This document shows, in pieces, positions 1 through 12,184 of a stretch of 64,000 bases of DNA. The stretch spans positions 62,001-126,000 of the forward strand of contig JAQISU010000183.1 in NCBI GenBank assembly GCA_029339505.1. The letters run 5' to 3'. Position 1 is the first letter of the stretch, and each line of letters opens with the position of its first letter. The notes below the pieces were generated by a model. It saw only the letters and a list, made by a program, of their open reading frames with translations, was not told where the DNA came from and did no database searches. A program made the translations under genes and the position numbers. Source of the stretch: Unio delphinus. Lineage: Eukaryota; Mollusca; Bivalvia; Unionida; Unionidae.

Positions 1-581
1 AACATTTTGACATATTGCTAATGCTTCTCTTTTCTTCTATGCTTTAGCTAATATATTTGACATTATATAGTTCTGTCATCCTTCTTACCATGTCGACTGC
101 AGAGTATACAATGTTTTGTTTCCTAACTATATGGTGTAATAGAATACTGTGAATAAAAAAGCCTGGTTTGAGTATAGCCTAGGACATTTGTAGATTTTTG
201 AGTAAATAAATGGTTTCCTCATGAACCCTCCCCTCCACCCTTTTTCACTACCAGGAATTACCAATATTTGGCATTAGTTATTTAGAACTACAGTTATGAT
301 TGCAATACCATAAGTGAGATATCAGACATACATTTGTATTTGCAAAGGGTTGTCATTTCTTTGGCATAATAACATTCAAAGATGTCAGCAATATATCAGA
401 TGTGAGACAGATTGTGAGTGATTAGTTCAAGCAGTGATTCTGGAGAAACATTTTTTTTTATTCTGATAGCATAACATATTTTTAGTATCCAGCATCAGGA
501 TTTTGACCTTTCTGACCATCTCAAAATTTGTCCCGTCCTATAATGATCAGGTTATAGGAAGGGTAAATGTACATGAATATG

Positions 582-584
<3 letters not shown>
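1..584. other. No gene seen; AT-rich flank
   Basis: I see no convincing coding frame, RNA gene or recognisable mobile-element end here. All six frames are closed at short intervals. It is probably intergenic or intronic host DNA, ending at a (CT)n microsatellite. Confidence 0.5.

Positions 585-643
<59 letters not shown>
585..643. repeat. (CT)n microsatellite
   Basis: About 58 bases of uninterrupted CT dinucleotide. Confidence 0.97.
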
Positions 644-644
<1 letters not shown>

Positions 645-1156
645 AATAATGAACACTTTCTATTTCCAGTGAACAGTCCAACAGAATGTTTATCCTCTCA
701 AATAATATCTAAGTACAACATGTTTGCAGACTTTAACACAGGAATACAATGCATGCGACTGACTCCAAAACTGGAATGAAACTGATTCCTTGATTCTCTT
801 TATATACACCATACTGTGACTGTATTTTGCAATAGACCCCACATGGCACAATACAATACTAATTTTGTATTAATTTGGCCTATTCATAGTGCCTTGCCCA
901 GCTGATGAATTACAGAATTATTTAAAAACATCGAACTCTGATCAGCCACTGGCAAATTATGCCATAAGCGCCATTTGTTTAAATTTAAAGATTATTATTA
1001 AGAACTCAACACGAACATAAATATCTTTTATAGATCCTATGCAATATTATGATCTTAACAGATTCAAGTCATATAGACTCAATGAAATAAAAAAATTTTG
1101 TACACATTACAGCCATGAATGAAAATTGTAAAATCATGTACCAGGGGTTTCCATAT

Positions 1157-1174
1157 ACACACACACACACACAC
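1157..1174. repeat. (CA)n microsatellite
   Basis: Short CA dinucleotide run inside the repeat block. It sits where copy 2 has a (TA)n tract followed by the LINE. Confidence 0.9.
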
Positions 1175-1599
1175 ATAACACCTCCCACAATAAGGAAAAA
1201 AGGTTTGTGTTTTTCCTTATCCTTATTCCTTTGAACATACAAATGGTAATAATAGTGAAATTTAGTGAGGAGGAGGTACAATGAATACAAAATAAATAAA
1301 TAAAGCAATATAAAGCTCTGATACATGAATGAACATTGAAGTTCTTTTTTTCATGCAATATCAAACTTCATGTCAGTAACCTCTGACCTTTATTTTTCAT
1401 TTTTGTTTAGGATTTATTAACTTTTTAACTTTTTATGAGAAATAGCATACTGAATAATCTACACCATTATTATCTTCCACCATCTACCACATCACTTGCA
1501 TTAAAGCAATATTTTAATGGTTGATTGAAATCTGGAGCTGAAAGAACTGGTGCACTCTTATGTATGACCTTTAATTTATCGAACATTTCCTGACATTTG

Positions 1600-4130
1600 T
1601 CCATAAAATAAAATTCCGTCAATAGTCATCAATAAAATGAGGTCATCTTACTTATTAAAGTAGTCAGGTGCTCAGCAATTAAACAATATTTCCTAAAATA
1701 TCCAGACATACCCAAATAGCACATTAGTTGCTTTTTACTAATAGGCACAGGTAATTTAGAGATAGCTTTGAACTTAATTTTTGAAGGCTTAACTTGACCA
1801 TGTTTCACAATATGCCCTAAAAGGTTTGACACAAGCTCAGCAAAATGCACGTTTACTGAGATTGTCAAATATGCTTCACTCAATCAAAGGAAGCATTTCA
1901 GGATAGCTTCAATGTGATCTTTCCTGGAAGCACTGTAAATAATGATATATGCCAGATATTACCATGTTCATAAAGTGCTGGAATGAAGAAGGAGAATTTT
2001 TCATAACAAATGAAAGCACTTTGTATAGATAGAATCCATCTGGAGATGCAAAAGCCAAAGTTTTGCTCTATCCATAAGTTGAATCAGCCAAAATGTTTTT
2101 AGACATAAGAGAATGAGTTTTTAAAAGAGAATCACAATGGTCAATATAGACGCAAAAGTGACCTCATCAAAAGATTGACCAATTCCTGTGTGAGCAAAAG
2201 GATTATATTCCCAATAGTTTGTTGGTCAACTTCATTTTTAAGTGCCTCTTTTACCATAGCTCTAGTAACTGCACAAGTGGGTTATAAATCAGGGATTTCA
2301 TTGCAGTGGTATCAACCTTTGATCCAAACATTGTTTGACAGTTACAAGCAGATTAACAACAACCTTATCTCCAACTAAATCATTGCCTTGCAACAAATGA
2401 ACATCCTCAATGGGAAAAGAATCACAGTGCCAACAGTCATTTGCCCTGAAACAAATTAAGGCTGATGTTAAATTAACATTATGAAGCAGAATTTGAATAA
2501 AACTGCACCCTATTCCCTGAACAAGAGTACTTTCAGAAAAAGAAGACTTCTCAGACAAAGTCAAAATACCTGACTATAAAAGACTCTGAGAATTTCCCGT
2601 GTCCCATAATATTTTAATACTGATAGGATTGATCGAATCACCAATTAGTGATACAGAACCCTTCGACATGAATAGTTAATACTTCTCCATAAAGGAATCT
2701 TGACTGAAACTGGGGTTTGTTTTACCCCACAAATATATACATAACCATGGCCTATGAGAAACAAAGGCATTTGGAACTGCTCTGACCTTTTTATGTTGCT
2801 TATATTTTAACTTAAAGCAATCAGAAATAACGAGCCCCATATTTTTGGCAATAAGTTCATGTAGGAAGAGATAAGGATTTATGATCAGTCTTATCAGACA
2901 TTGGATTCCTATCAGTTGTACCAGATTGAAATTTGTAAGTACTTGAATGAGATTGATCTGGTCATCAGCTGCACGAGCAACGTTTTCTAATGTGTCTATC
3001 AAGTTAAGTTTTAAAGCCACTATGACGTAATTTTTGAATTCATCGACTAATATGGGTTAAGTTTGTCATAATCTTTCTCAATCTCTTTTGATGCACACTA
3101 CCAATCAAAAAGTTGTTCTTTTTCCCCGAGCAAACTCGACATGGGTTTAGCTATTTTCTTTTTTACAATTCCGAAACCTTTGCGATAAAGCTTAACATCT
3201 CCCTCCAATTTATTATATAAATATTGATTATCATTTGACAAGAGCCATGTGTGTATTTGGTAGTTTTAGTTTAAAGGATTTTAAACGGTCATATATGGTA
3301 ATGCTAGAAACAAATACTGCCTAGCTCACATCTGATATTGATAAAGATTCTGACCCATTGGAATTGGAGTATGTGTTTGTCATCACTGTTGTTTTGATAA
3401 ACTATTGCCCTGGTCTGTGAAAAACTATAAATTTGTTCTCTGTAAAATTCAGTTGTCTTGAGCCCTAGCTTGGGTGTACATTAAAAATTGGCTGGGAATC
3501 TACTTTGTGTTGGATGTTATTGTTTGCAACTTTTGTATCACGTAACACTCCGGTACCAACTTATAAGTCTTCAAGATACAAAATGCTGAACTTTTATGAG
3601 TGGAGTAAACTTTAGCTGCTATTTTAATTTCTTTTAATTCTCCTTGCATTTCAATATTTTCTGTTATTGCAATTTCATTTGCATCTCTCGTTCGTTTTGT
3701 GTCTGCAGTTGCCACTCTTCCTTTTCCCTTTCTTTTTTTTTTTGAAGTTGCAATTTGCATATCAATTTCTTTCCCTTGCATTTGCATCTCTTTCTTTTTC
3801 TTGCATTTTCATTTTCAATTCCATTTTTTCCTTCTTCTTTTTGAATGTGTCTCTTTTTTTTCTTCTTTATTCTGTAATTGTATTTGTTTCTCTTTCCTCT
3901 CTTTCATTCTTGATTTTTAATTTAAATTCTATAACTGAGAAACTGAGATAGCCCGATTCGGACTTACCAATAACCGCAAATCTCTTTTATCAAAAATATT
4001 CGTTTCTACCAAATATTTAATCAAGGTCTCTTCTATTTCTTGTTCTAATAAAGATGGCATTGTCTCTGAAAGTTTACTGTCTCTGGCTGGCAAGTTGAAG
4101 CAATTTGAATATATACCATCGGTCACTGAG
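1600..4130 (-). pseudogene. Ty3/Gypsy retrotransposon polyprotein relic, copy 1
   Basis: Degenerate LTR-retrotransposon gag-pol read right to left. At 4,126-3,500 lies a charged gag-like part. At 2,564-2,298 is the end of a retropepsin region with the motif LLQGNDLVGDKVVVN. Around 1,990-1,890 are fragments of the RT palm, including IIIYSASRKDHIE at the place of the YxDD strand. At 1,883-1,629 is the RT thumb to RNase H connection (NLLGHIVKHGQVKPSK, then KKQLMCYLGMSGYFRKYC). In Ty3/Gypsy elements these follow in this order: gag, protease, RT, RNase H. Many stops and frameshifts interrupt the frame and the aspartate pair of RT is not preserved, so it cannot make an enzyme. I did not find flanking LTRs. 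The closest relative is the copy at 44.9-46.9 kb. Confidence 0.85.
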
Positions 4131-4287
4131 AAACCACGCCATACGTACCATTTGAAGTCTTATTATTATCAGTATTATCATTGATTGTCAACACGTACGT
4201 AAACAAATATTTATGGAGTCGACGTAATTTGCGTTCCTAACAAAGCCAATTTACGCATACAATTTGTAATAAAACTAGTATATACAG

Positions 4288-4350
4288 CAGGGGTGCATAA
4301 CCTTTGACTCGCGAACCGAACGTGTTATTTTCGGCCCTCGGGGAAAATTA
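4288..4350. mobile_element. Truncated end of a hAT-like MITE
   Basis: The end caggggtgcataacctttga follows tatacag, as in the complete copy at 47,063. Only the left part is left here; the right terminal inverted repeat seen in the other copy is absent. Confidence 0.55.
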
Positions 4351-4677
4351 AAACAATTCAGAATGCACACTATAAATCTACCCCGATTCAGGAGGCACAG
4401 TTTTCCCAATAAGTGTTGGTAATTTTCCACCCTCTGAATACTCTCATTGATTTCCTCCCACGGAATTTGTTGTATCACCATGCCAAACCACTGATAAAGG
4501 TCGTGGTATGGTAGCCGGCTTTTATATTTCTTTTGTCGGAGCCAATAAGTGTACTTTCTGCACAGGGATGATCGAACTCTGATGCGAATCTAATGGCACA
4601 CTAACGTGCACATCACTCTCCGCTCATAAGTTTCTTTATGAACTAAGTTTACATTGTAAAAAGGTTTTGGTAATCCT

Positions 4678-5178
4678 CTAACTCTTCTGAAATTCGTTGC
4701 AGTAGTAAAAGGAATCAGCAACAACAACCAAATGGTTCCCTCCCACGTCCAGTTTAACAATGTCTGACCACTGGTACACTTTCATCTGATTGAGTCCTCT
4801 TATATCATTCATGTACCAGTGGTTTAAACATCGGTGACGTAACGGATGCAATTGTTCTTTGTGTTCAACTTGTATTTTGACCAACTCTAGATAAATACGC
4901 TCTCTTAACTCCAAGCAAACCACGAATGTTCTCTTGTAATGTATCCATTCAGTGTCCTCCGAGAAAAAGGCATAGCTGGGTCGTGGCCAATAGCCTCGTT
5001 TATATTTGTCACTGAAGTACATGTTGTGTCCTTCCATAATCAGTCTTCGTTTACTTTGGAAAAGAGTGTAGTTTAAAAATGGAGAAATGCATGTCACTTG
5101 TGTTTTAACAAACTCTTGATAAATGCGTTCTCTCAACTCCATAAGCAAACCACGAATGTTTTCTTGTAAAATATCCAT
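4678..5178 (-). pseudogene. 166-codon frame downstream of the BIR relic, unknown product
   Basis: An open minus-strand frame directly following the BIR-domain relic in transcription order. I do not recognise the protein. It has no signal peptide or transmembrane segment. It contains an internal duplication: LLMELRERIYQEFVKTQV near residues 11-28 and CLELRERIYLELVKIQV near residues 88-104, each beginning with a predicted amphipathic helix. It may be the 3' part of the same former gene as the BIR domain, or a separate gene of a vanished viral or transposon block. Being open while its neighbours are broken does not by itself show function. Confidence 0.4.
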
Positions 5179-5194
5179 CTAACGATTACTAAAG

Positions 5195-5463
5195 TCCCAT
5201 TAAAAATAGTGACAATCCGGAGACCATCGAGCATGTTCCAGGTAAGCGGAATCTTTATATTCCCACTCGAGCAGTGACACGCCTCAACTAAAGCACTTGA
5301 CTTTATCTCCATCGCCCAGGTAGATAAATTCGGCTCTGGCTAATTCTTCGGGGGTAAATCCAGCAAGATATTTTCGTCATTTTCTTTGGAACGTTTGAAA
5401 TCGACTTGCAAAGTTGCAGTATTTAGGCAAACGCACAAGTAACAAATATTCGTCTTTCACGAT
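5195..5463 (-). pseudogene. BIR (baculoviral IAP repeat) domain relic
   Basis: The minus-strand frame reads CNFASRFQTFQR, a stop, LAGFTPEELARAEFIYLGDG, then KVKCFS, a stop, GVSLLEWEYKDSAYLEH, and ARWSPDC. This is the BIR fold signature: GF.Y.G..D.V.C..C, then W, H and C. In the family the domain binds one zinc through three Cys and one His and mediates caspase or partner binding in inhibitor-of-apoptosis proteins. Here the second zinc-ligand Cys is a TGA codon, one base from TGT/TGC, and a second TGA stands just before the middle of the domain. No RING domain is seen nearby. IAP genes are strongly expanded in bivalves and are also carried by several large DNA viruses. The origin here (host gene or captured copy) is open. 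Confidence 0.75.
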
Positions 5464-5464
5464 C

Positions 5465-6100
5465 TCATTTCCATGAGGGTACGGTGAAATCTGCAGGTGT
5501 TTGTTTATGGTTGGATGACATCCGGTGGGTTGGAAGCTGCATGGTTTCACGTGGAGGATGACATTGACAATGAAAACGAGTAAAGTGATAAAAGTGCTCT
5601 GTAACGAATATCATCGCTTTTGCATCCATCAGGTTTGATACGCACATCATCACTTTGCATGGTAGTGGTGGTAGTAGTAGTCACAGCAAAGTCCGCATGA
5701 TGTGATACATAATCGCGTTACAGCGTAAAACATCGCTCACATCGCAACGCACAGCATCGTATTCCACTTGAGAATCCCCGAACTTAATATTATTCATAAT
5801 TCTCGCTTGGTGTTTGCAGTTACAATGAACAATCGGTTCTTGGACGTTTTCTCTTTTATATCTTGACTAATATCCACGTGTCCGTAGGGTAGAGTGAAGT
5901 GATTGGGAAGTCGCATTCGCTTCTTGTACACGATTTGATACACTTTTGCTATCGTCTGACGAATTGGTGTATGGGTAGATGTACAATCTTGTGTAGATTG
6001 AAGGTGGTCACTTTAAAGTTTCCATCCTGTCCAGACAGCGAGTCTTCTTTCAATACGGCAAAGTTAACCAGTCGACTGTAAAACTGGATGGTACAAATCC
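5465..6100 (-). pseudogene. Upstream coding relics of unknown gene(s)
   Basis: Minus-strand frames with coding-like composition lie upstream of the BIR relic. One, around 6,075-5,820, contains VNFAVLKEDSLSGQDGNFKV and continues with one stop. Another, around 5,800-5,690, contains NNIKFGDSQVEYDAVRCDV. A third, at 5,653-5,465, encodes 62 residues rich in His and Cys. I recognise none of them. All are on the strand of the BIR relic, and the block looks like a decayed small gene cluster or a multi-exon gene. Confidence 0.35.
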
Positions 6101-6690
6101 GTGGGAGGCAAGACACTGCACTTGATCAATCATTCGCATTGTCAAATGTTGTCCAGCCAGATGTGTTGCCTTGTGGAAAAGTGACAGTATTTGAACACGT
6201 AAGAAACAACGAACATATGTGTAAGAATTTGATTTTTCTCATTTCTCCTCGTCGCATTGGTACAGAAAACAGGTAGCATTCGTCCGTCCGTCCGTTTCTG
6301 CCGCTTACTTTCTTCTCCTTTCTCCACGAAATGATGCAATCGTCTCATCTTGGCTGCAAAAGGTCAAATGACTCTATATTTTAAACGCCATGTGTCCCTT
6401 TATATCAATGTCAGACTATGGTCTTCCCTACATAAAGCGCCAGTGTCTTCCCGTCCAATATTCATTTCACTCTCAAGCCGACCAGAAAGATGGAAGAGCC
6501 AACACATATTGAACTTCTCATCAGAGCATTGCGAGGTGTCATACGAAAATTTTCTTTTTTATTTGCTTTCTCTGAAAGAAGAAAGGACATTAATTTTCAG
6601 AATGTCCGTACCTTGAAAAAAGCATAACATGTGACAGAAGAGACAAAAGAGAAAAGGACAGTATATAAAGAAAGATCATTTGTCTTCAAA
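6100..6690. other. No supported gene
   Basis: Only short frames occur here, on both strands. The region leads into a low-complexity A-, C- and GA-rich tract. Confidence 0.4.
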
Positions 6691-6698
6691 CTGGTCTC

Positions 6699-6942
6699 CC
6701 CTCCCAAAAAACAAACCCCGCCCCCCCCAAAAAAAACACCAACAACAACAACAAAAAAAAAAACAACAACAAAAAAAAAAAAAAAAAAAAAAAACAGCAG
6801 CAGGAGAGAGAGAGGGGTTCATAACAGGAAGATGTACCCTCCCCAAAGGAAGAACCACGACACGTCCAGAAATAGAAAAAAAGAGACGAAAAGAAGAGAC
6901 GAAACCGAGGAAGCAGATGAGGATAAACATGTGAAAGTAAAG

Positions 6943-7009
<67 letters not shown>
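6699..7009. repeat. Low-complexity A-rich/CAA-rich and (GA)n tracts
   Basis: Runs of C, A and CAA at 6,719-6,795, purine-rich sequence, then (GA)n at 6,946-7,009. Translations of this tract (poly-Lys, poly-Arg-Glu, poly-Phe) are artefacts. Confidence 0.9.
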
Positions 7010-7079
7010 AACGGCACATAAGGTAGCCTTAAACTTTTTAAAGTTGTGTTGCGTTGTGAGTTGTATTGTAAAATTTGTA

Positions 7080-8139
<1,060 letters not shown>

Positions 8140-8213
<74 letters not shown>
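8140..8213. repeat. (TA)n array, right half
   Basis: TA dinucleotide tract continuing the array interrupted by the solo LTR. Confidence 0.95.
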
Positions 8214-8216
<3 letters not shown>

Positions 8217-8239
8217 CATAATGATTATAATTATCCTCG

Positions 8240-10937
8240 TCAAGATTAAATTGTATTGTTGAACGAGTTACAGAACACTTTACAAATGCAATACGTTAAA
8301 ATGTTTTACCAGAGTTACGACTTAAAAGAATTAATCAGTTGGCAACTACAGTTAAAGATATGGAGCGTCCATATACGATGTCGCTAAACTAGGAAAGAAA
8401 TTAAAATTTCCAATAATGGCAGAAACAATAACCGGAGAGATTTTTTACGAAAAGAAATATAAATGGAAAGGAGCAATGATGAATATTATTGATCACAATG
8501 CGCATACGTGGACATCTCTGCTAACTATTTCCACAAAATCGAGCTGTCAAGTTTTAAAACGGTGATATGTTTATCTGAAATATCAGTAAAAATGATCCTG
8601 TATCCCGTGGATGTTTCAAAGCTCAGGTGATGAAAAATTATGATCAATTTGTACAACATAATGAAAATACTGTATTTATTGTACAGAATCTCTACCCGAA
8701 GAAATGAAAAATCTTACGAAGCAATTTTCATCCCAAAATATACTCCCGACAATGCTGAAAAGTTGTTCTGCAACTGTTTTACTGTTTCGTCAATTTCTGA
8801 TCATCTGCTCAAAAGGAAAATTCGCGAAGTCAACACGGTTGTAATTTATTCAAGACGTCCAACATAGTTCTAAGGAATACGAACACGGCGGTTTATGGAA
8901 TATCAGACATAATTGCAAAGATATAACATCACTTGGTATGGTTGCATGCTATTCAGGAGGTTTTCTCGGAATGGGAATATGCTCAGATTTGTTTTAAAAG
9001 TGATCAGAGTATCGATCAACGGATCCTTGCCAGCTTTTGACTTGACAGAATTTGCACAAATTAAATTATTTCAATTTGCTGAAAGTCTTCGTCCGATTTG
9101 TTATGACTGGTTTGGCAAACACTTTTAAGAAAAAATTGGGCACCTATTTTATTATTACAATTCATGCTTGATTCAAAAATATTATTATTGTTAACCGTGA
9201 GTGAGGCGATACTATCATATCGTCCACAGAAACAAGTTTGGTTACCACAACAAAAGAAATCTTCTGATAAAACTGGCTATGAAAATAATATCGCTTATGA
9301 TCTTGGAAGAAAAATAATCAGTAAATTTACGCAGGGAGGATCGTATGATCATAAGCGACATTGTACTAGATTAATTATAGATGATGCTGAGTTAGATGTT
9401 ATATTTGTTGATACAACAAAGAGAATATTATTTATAAGTCGATGTAATGTTAATTTATCCGAAAAAACTAAATTAGGTACAATTGAGAACTATATTGATG
9501 GTGAATCGCCGCATTTTACTCAATTATGATTCTCAATGCTCGCGTATGTTTGAATAAATTTATAATTAATGATAAACCTATTTTCTGATCTTGCAGTTAG
9601 AGTCGCTACGTATCAATAAAAATCATGCAAAATTATTAGAACAATTACATATCGGTAATTATATATCATGGGGCGAACGGAGGATTAAGCAAGAGAAAAT
9701 ATTTCCTTATTGTGAATCTAACGACATTAAAATTAAGAATATTTATTACCCCAAAAAATTATCAGAATTGTCAGCTGCACCAGATATATATGATTTTATA
9801 GCTAGACATAAGACCGTTCATCTCAATGGACCGGAAGTTTCTGATAAAACAACACGTGCGATAAAATTATTTCGTCGCAATGCTTTAAACTGTGTTGATA
9901 TGGTTGTTTTGACACCCACACATAGACTTGCTAGAAAAATAAATGAACGAGGAATTAAATCTCATACTTATCATAGCTTTTCCGATGGAAGGGAGATACG
10001 TGAACTTCTGAAAGCATGGGTGAAAAATACATTCCAAAGATTATTATCTGGGATGAAATATGTACAATATTACTGGAGAAATTAAAAATATGTATCGATT
10101 GGTTATTGACAAAATTACTATTGTGATAATGTGTGGTGATCATGGTCAACCATCACCTTTTGTTGGACCTTCTGCACATAAATGGGTGAAGATCATTATG
10201 AGGAGATAACTCATGACCATATTGCTATGGATGAACAACTGAAAGACCTTAACAATCTAATCAGATCACAATCAGATAAGATTCAGTCTGAGGTAATACG
10301 TGTGGTAATTCCAGAAACTGTGAAGACTGAGTTTTGGAATTTATGGAGATATACTGATTTACTGGTTGCAAATAGAAAGATAGTTCGTGATATACTTCAA
10401 AAACAATTATTTTTATTACATACAGAATTTATTTGTAAATTACCCGTACCGTTATGTTATCATCCAAAAGATACACGACGACAGAATATTGATGTAGAAA
10501 TCCCAGCAGAGTATTAAATGATATCGTTTTAGTGCTTGTGAGCATTATTGACAGCGCGTTAAGGATGGACAAAGTTCCATGGAGGCTAGGATACGCTATA
10601 ACGATTCATTCATCACAAGGTTTAACTATTGTGGATACTATTTTTGGGATTGTTGATGATCGTATTGAATAGTCAAATTTAGTTTATCTCGCAGTGTCTC
10701 GAGTCAGAAGAATCTCTCAGGTGCGGAGGGTTATCATAAACTTTGCAGAAAATAATCAAATTCAGGACACCATCCCTAGGAACACCGAATGTGTTGGAAA
10801 AAATATATAAAGGAATAAACAAACTTCTAAAAAACAATGTGACAAAAAATACAATGAAATAAGCGCGAGTTTGATCTCGATGCTGAATTTATCATGACAC
10901 TGATACATCATTATGCGAGCTGCTGTAACAATGTAAT
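8240..10937 (+). pseudogene. PolB-like/SF1 helicase gene relic, copy A
   Basis: Collinear with copy B at 21,633-24,425, and decayed by stops and frameshifts. Recognisable parts are IIDHNAHTWTSLLTI near 8,490, the polymerase-like segment ending CYDWFGKHF near 9,110, VLTPTHRLARKINERGIKSH near 9,910 (helicase motif Ia region), a Walker-A position reading GPEVSDKTT near 9,830, CGDHGQPSPFVGP near 10,135 after one frameshift (helicase motif III), and YAITIHSSQGLT near 10,595 (helicase motif V region). The first 450 bp of copy B have no match here because the (TA)n/LTR block cuts in. The 3' end stops inside the zinc-binding HNH-like tail. It lies outside the inverted repeats of the 17.8-kb element, so it is a separate, earlier insertion. 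Confidence 0.8.
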
Positions 10938-11007
10938 GTAAATCCATGAATAACAACATTACAAATTACAAGCAATTATTATTTAACTTTTTATTTTGTT
11001 GTTGTTG
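10938..11007. other. Left flank of the Maverick-like element
   Basis: A/T-rich sequence ending in gttgttgttg just before the left terminal repeat. The same GTTGTTG follows the right terminal repeat and is the candidate target-site duplication. Confidence 0.55.
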
Positions 11008-11198
11008 AGTAGTAGAGAGAGTGAACAGACCGAAACTAATTCAGACAAAATCAGAAAAATAACCGAAACTAATTCAGACAAACTAGGAAGGTGAACACAT
11101 AGGTATTAGACATAACTAAAATCTATTTGTAAACCGGGACTGTTGCGTCAAGCACAGACGTATTTGTTGTCGCAGTGTTGTTAGCTGTTATGAATTAA
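11008..11198 (+). repeat. Left terminal inverted repeat
   Basis: 191 bp starting agtagtagagagagtgaaca and ending gttatgaattaa. It matches the reverse complement of 28,607-28,833 except that a 34-bp internal unit (around ccgaaactaattcagac) occurs twice here and three times on the right. Confidence 0.93.
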
Positions 11199-11235
11199 AT
11201 CATATGATATAACAATAATGGTAGGATAATCGTTA

Positions 11236-11605
11236 ACAACTAGACTAGCTCGAGAGCAATTAGAGGCAATAAAGAGATTTATCCCCGCGAGAGATTCTGT
11301 CAGACAAAAACTTCAACAGCGACTGGAAGCTCAAGTTGATTTTGCAATAGGTGCTGAACAATTATTCAAACCTGTTACTGCAACTAATAAAGAGGTTATA
11401 TATAGAAGAGAAGGAGATGAGGAAGAAGAAAAAAAGGCGTTTTTCCGGAACTTAAAAGAATAGCAACAGAAACTAAACAAATTTCAGAACTTTTACAAAA
11501 TCTTCCTGGTCCTGCTAGATTTCAATCCGGTCCAAAAAAAACCGATGAAGAAATAATCGAAGAATACGTAATAAATTTACCGAGGAAGCTTTAGCATATA
11601 TCGAT
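11236..11605 (+). pseudogene. Conserved N-terminal gene of the element (unknown function)
   Basis: Contains LAREQLEAIKRFIPARDSVR followed by a stretch ending GAEQLFKPVTA, then a frameshift and ELKRIATETKQISELLQNLP. The same protein starts the third element (55.55 kb), where LARKGRDAIKTYLPVCDSVR and QLFKPLT are seen. So this is the conserved first gene after the terminal repeat in this family. It is predicted helical and charged. I know no enzymatic motif in it. A structural or DNA-binding role is a guess. Confidence 0.6.
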
Positions 11606-11806
11606 AAAAGTGATCAGAAAGATTTTATCGAATTTGTTGCTACGCGTTTCGAAGATAAAAAAGAATGTTGAAACCCAGATATATAAAGTATATAATCAAT
11701 ATGAAGACCTAAAAGAACAAGAAATAGAAACACTACAACAGCAAAAAGAAAACAAAAACGGCAAAAAATGGAAGAACAAACACAGCTAAGAGAAGAACAA
11801 AAACAG

Positions 11807-11880
<74 letters not shown>

Positions 11881-11981
11881 CCGCTGATATCTGCCGACGA
11901 TTATTTAAAGGAGGTATCATGGATATCGGGGTATATCGAGAATTTGTCGATGAACTCGTTGATGATTATCATAGTGATTGA
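11606..11981 (+). pseudogene. Second gene relic, invaded by a (GA)n expansion
   Basis: The start reads EEALAYIDKSDQKDFIEFVA, then a frameshift, Gln/Glu-rich coiled-coil sequence, a (GA)n microsatellite at 11,811-11,878 and the C-terminus AADICRRLFKGGIMDIGVYR before the stop at 11,979-11,981. The homologue in the third element (56,559-56,804) ends with IATDIFRRLFTFGIVNINVY and has no GA tract. So the microsatellite grew inside the coiled-coil region of this copy. Function unknown. Confidence 0.6.
11811..11878. repeat. (GA)n microsatellite inside a viral-like gene
   Basis: About 68 bases of GA between the coiled-coil part and the conserved C-terminus of the second gene. Confidence 0.95.
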
Positions 11982-12055
11982 TTATCTATGACGCCCGATT
12001 AGATAAATAGCATTTAAATAAAATTATCATACATTGTAATCACAACAAACCAGCC

Positions 12056-12181
12056 ATGGTCTACGTAGTAAATACACGATTGACCGTTTATAAGATGTAT
12101 TATGGAGATGGTCTCGGTGATGTTGTTCAATGGTTATTTGCAAGGATGGCTCGAAAAATAGCACCAATCTCAAAACAATAA
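12056..12181 (+). CDS. Small conserved 41-aa protein of the element
   Basis: An unbroken ORF from ATG to TAA. The core DGLGDVVQWLFARMARK has a homologue in the third element near 56,920 (DELGDVVQCLFRRI). Conservation between two diverged elements, at the same place between the second gene and the capsid gene, supports a real small gene. A short amphipathic helix is likely. Function unknown. Confidence 0.5.
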   Translation: MVYVVNTRLTVYKMYYGDGLGDVVQWLFARMARKIAPISKQ

Positions 12182-12184
12182 TCG

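Larger units (their letters stand above)
800..4350. repeat. Long dispersed repeat block, copy 1 (matches 41.52-47.11 kb)
   Basis: This block is collinear with 41,520-47,110, in the same orientation. Shared landmarks are the flank around 820-980 (for example tattttgcaatagacccc), the Gypsy relic with its protease and gag pieces, and the start of a hAT-like insertion at the same point (around 4,288). The second copy differs by carrying a 3-kb LINE in place of about 0.5 kb here (1,170-1,700). Sharing both flanks and a nested insertion site points to a segmental duplication, or one composite repeat copied as a unit, rather than two independent Gypsy insertions. Confidence 0.75.

Noticed and set aside
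3667..3951. Phe/Ser/Leu-rich plus-strand frames with membrane-like composition
   Set aside because: Complement of the Lys/Glu-rich gag region of the Gypsy relic; the same at 46,417-46,730.
4200..4290. LTRs or a primer binding site flanking the Gypsy relics
   Set aside because: No TG...CA repeat pair could be found on both sides of either copy, and no convincing tRNA-complementary site.
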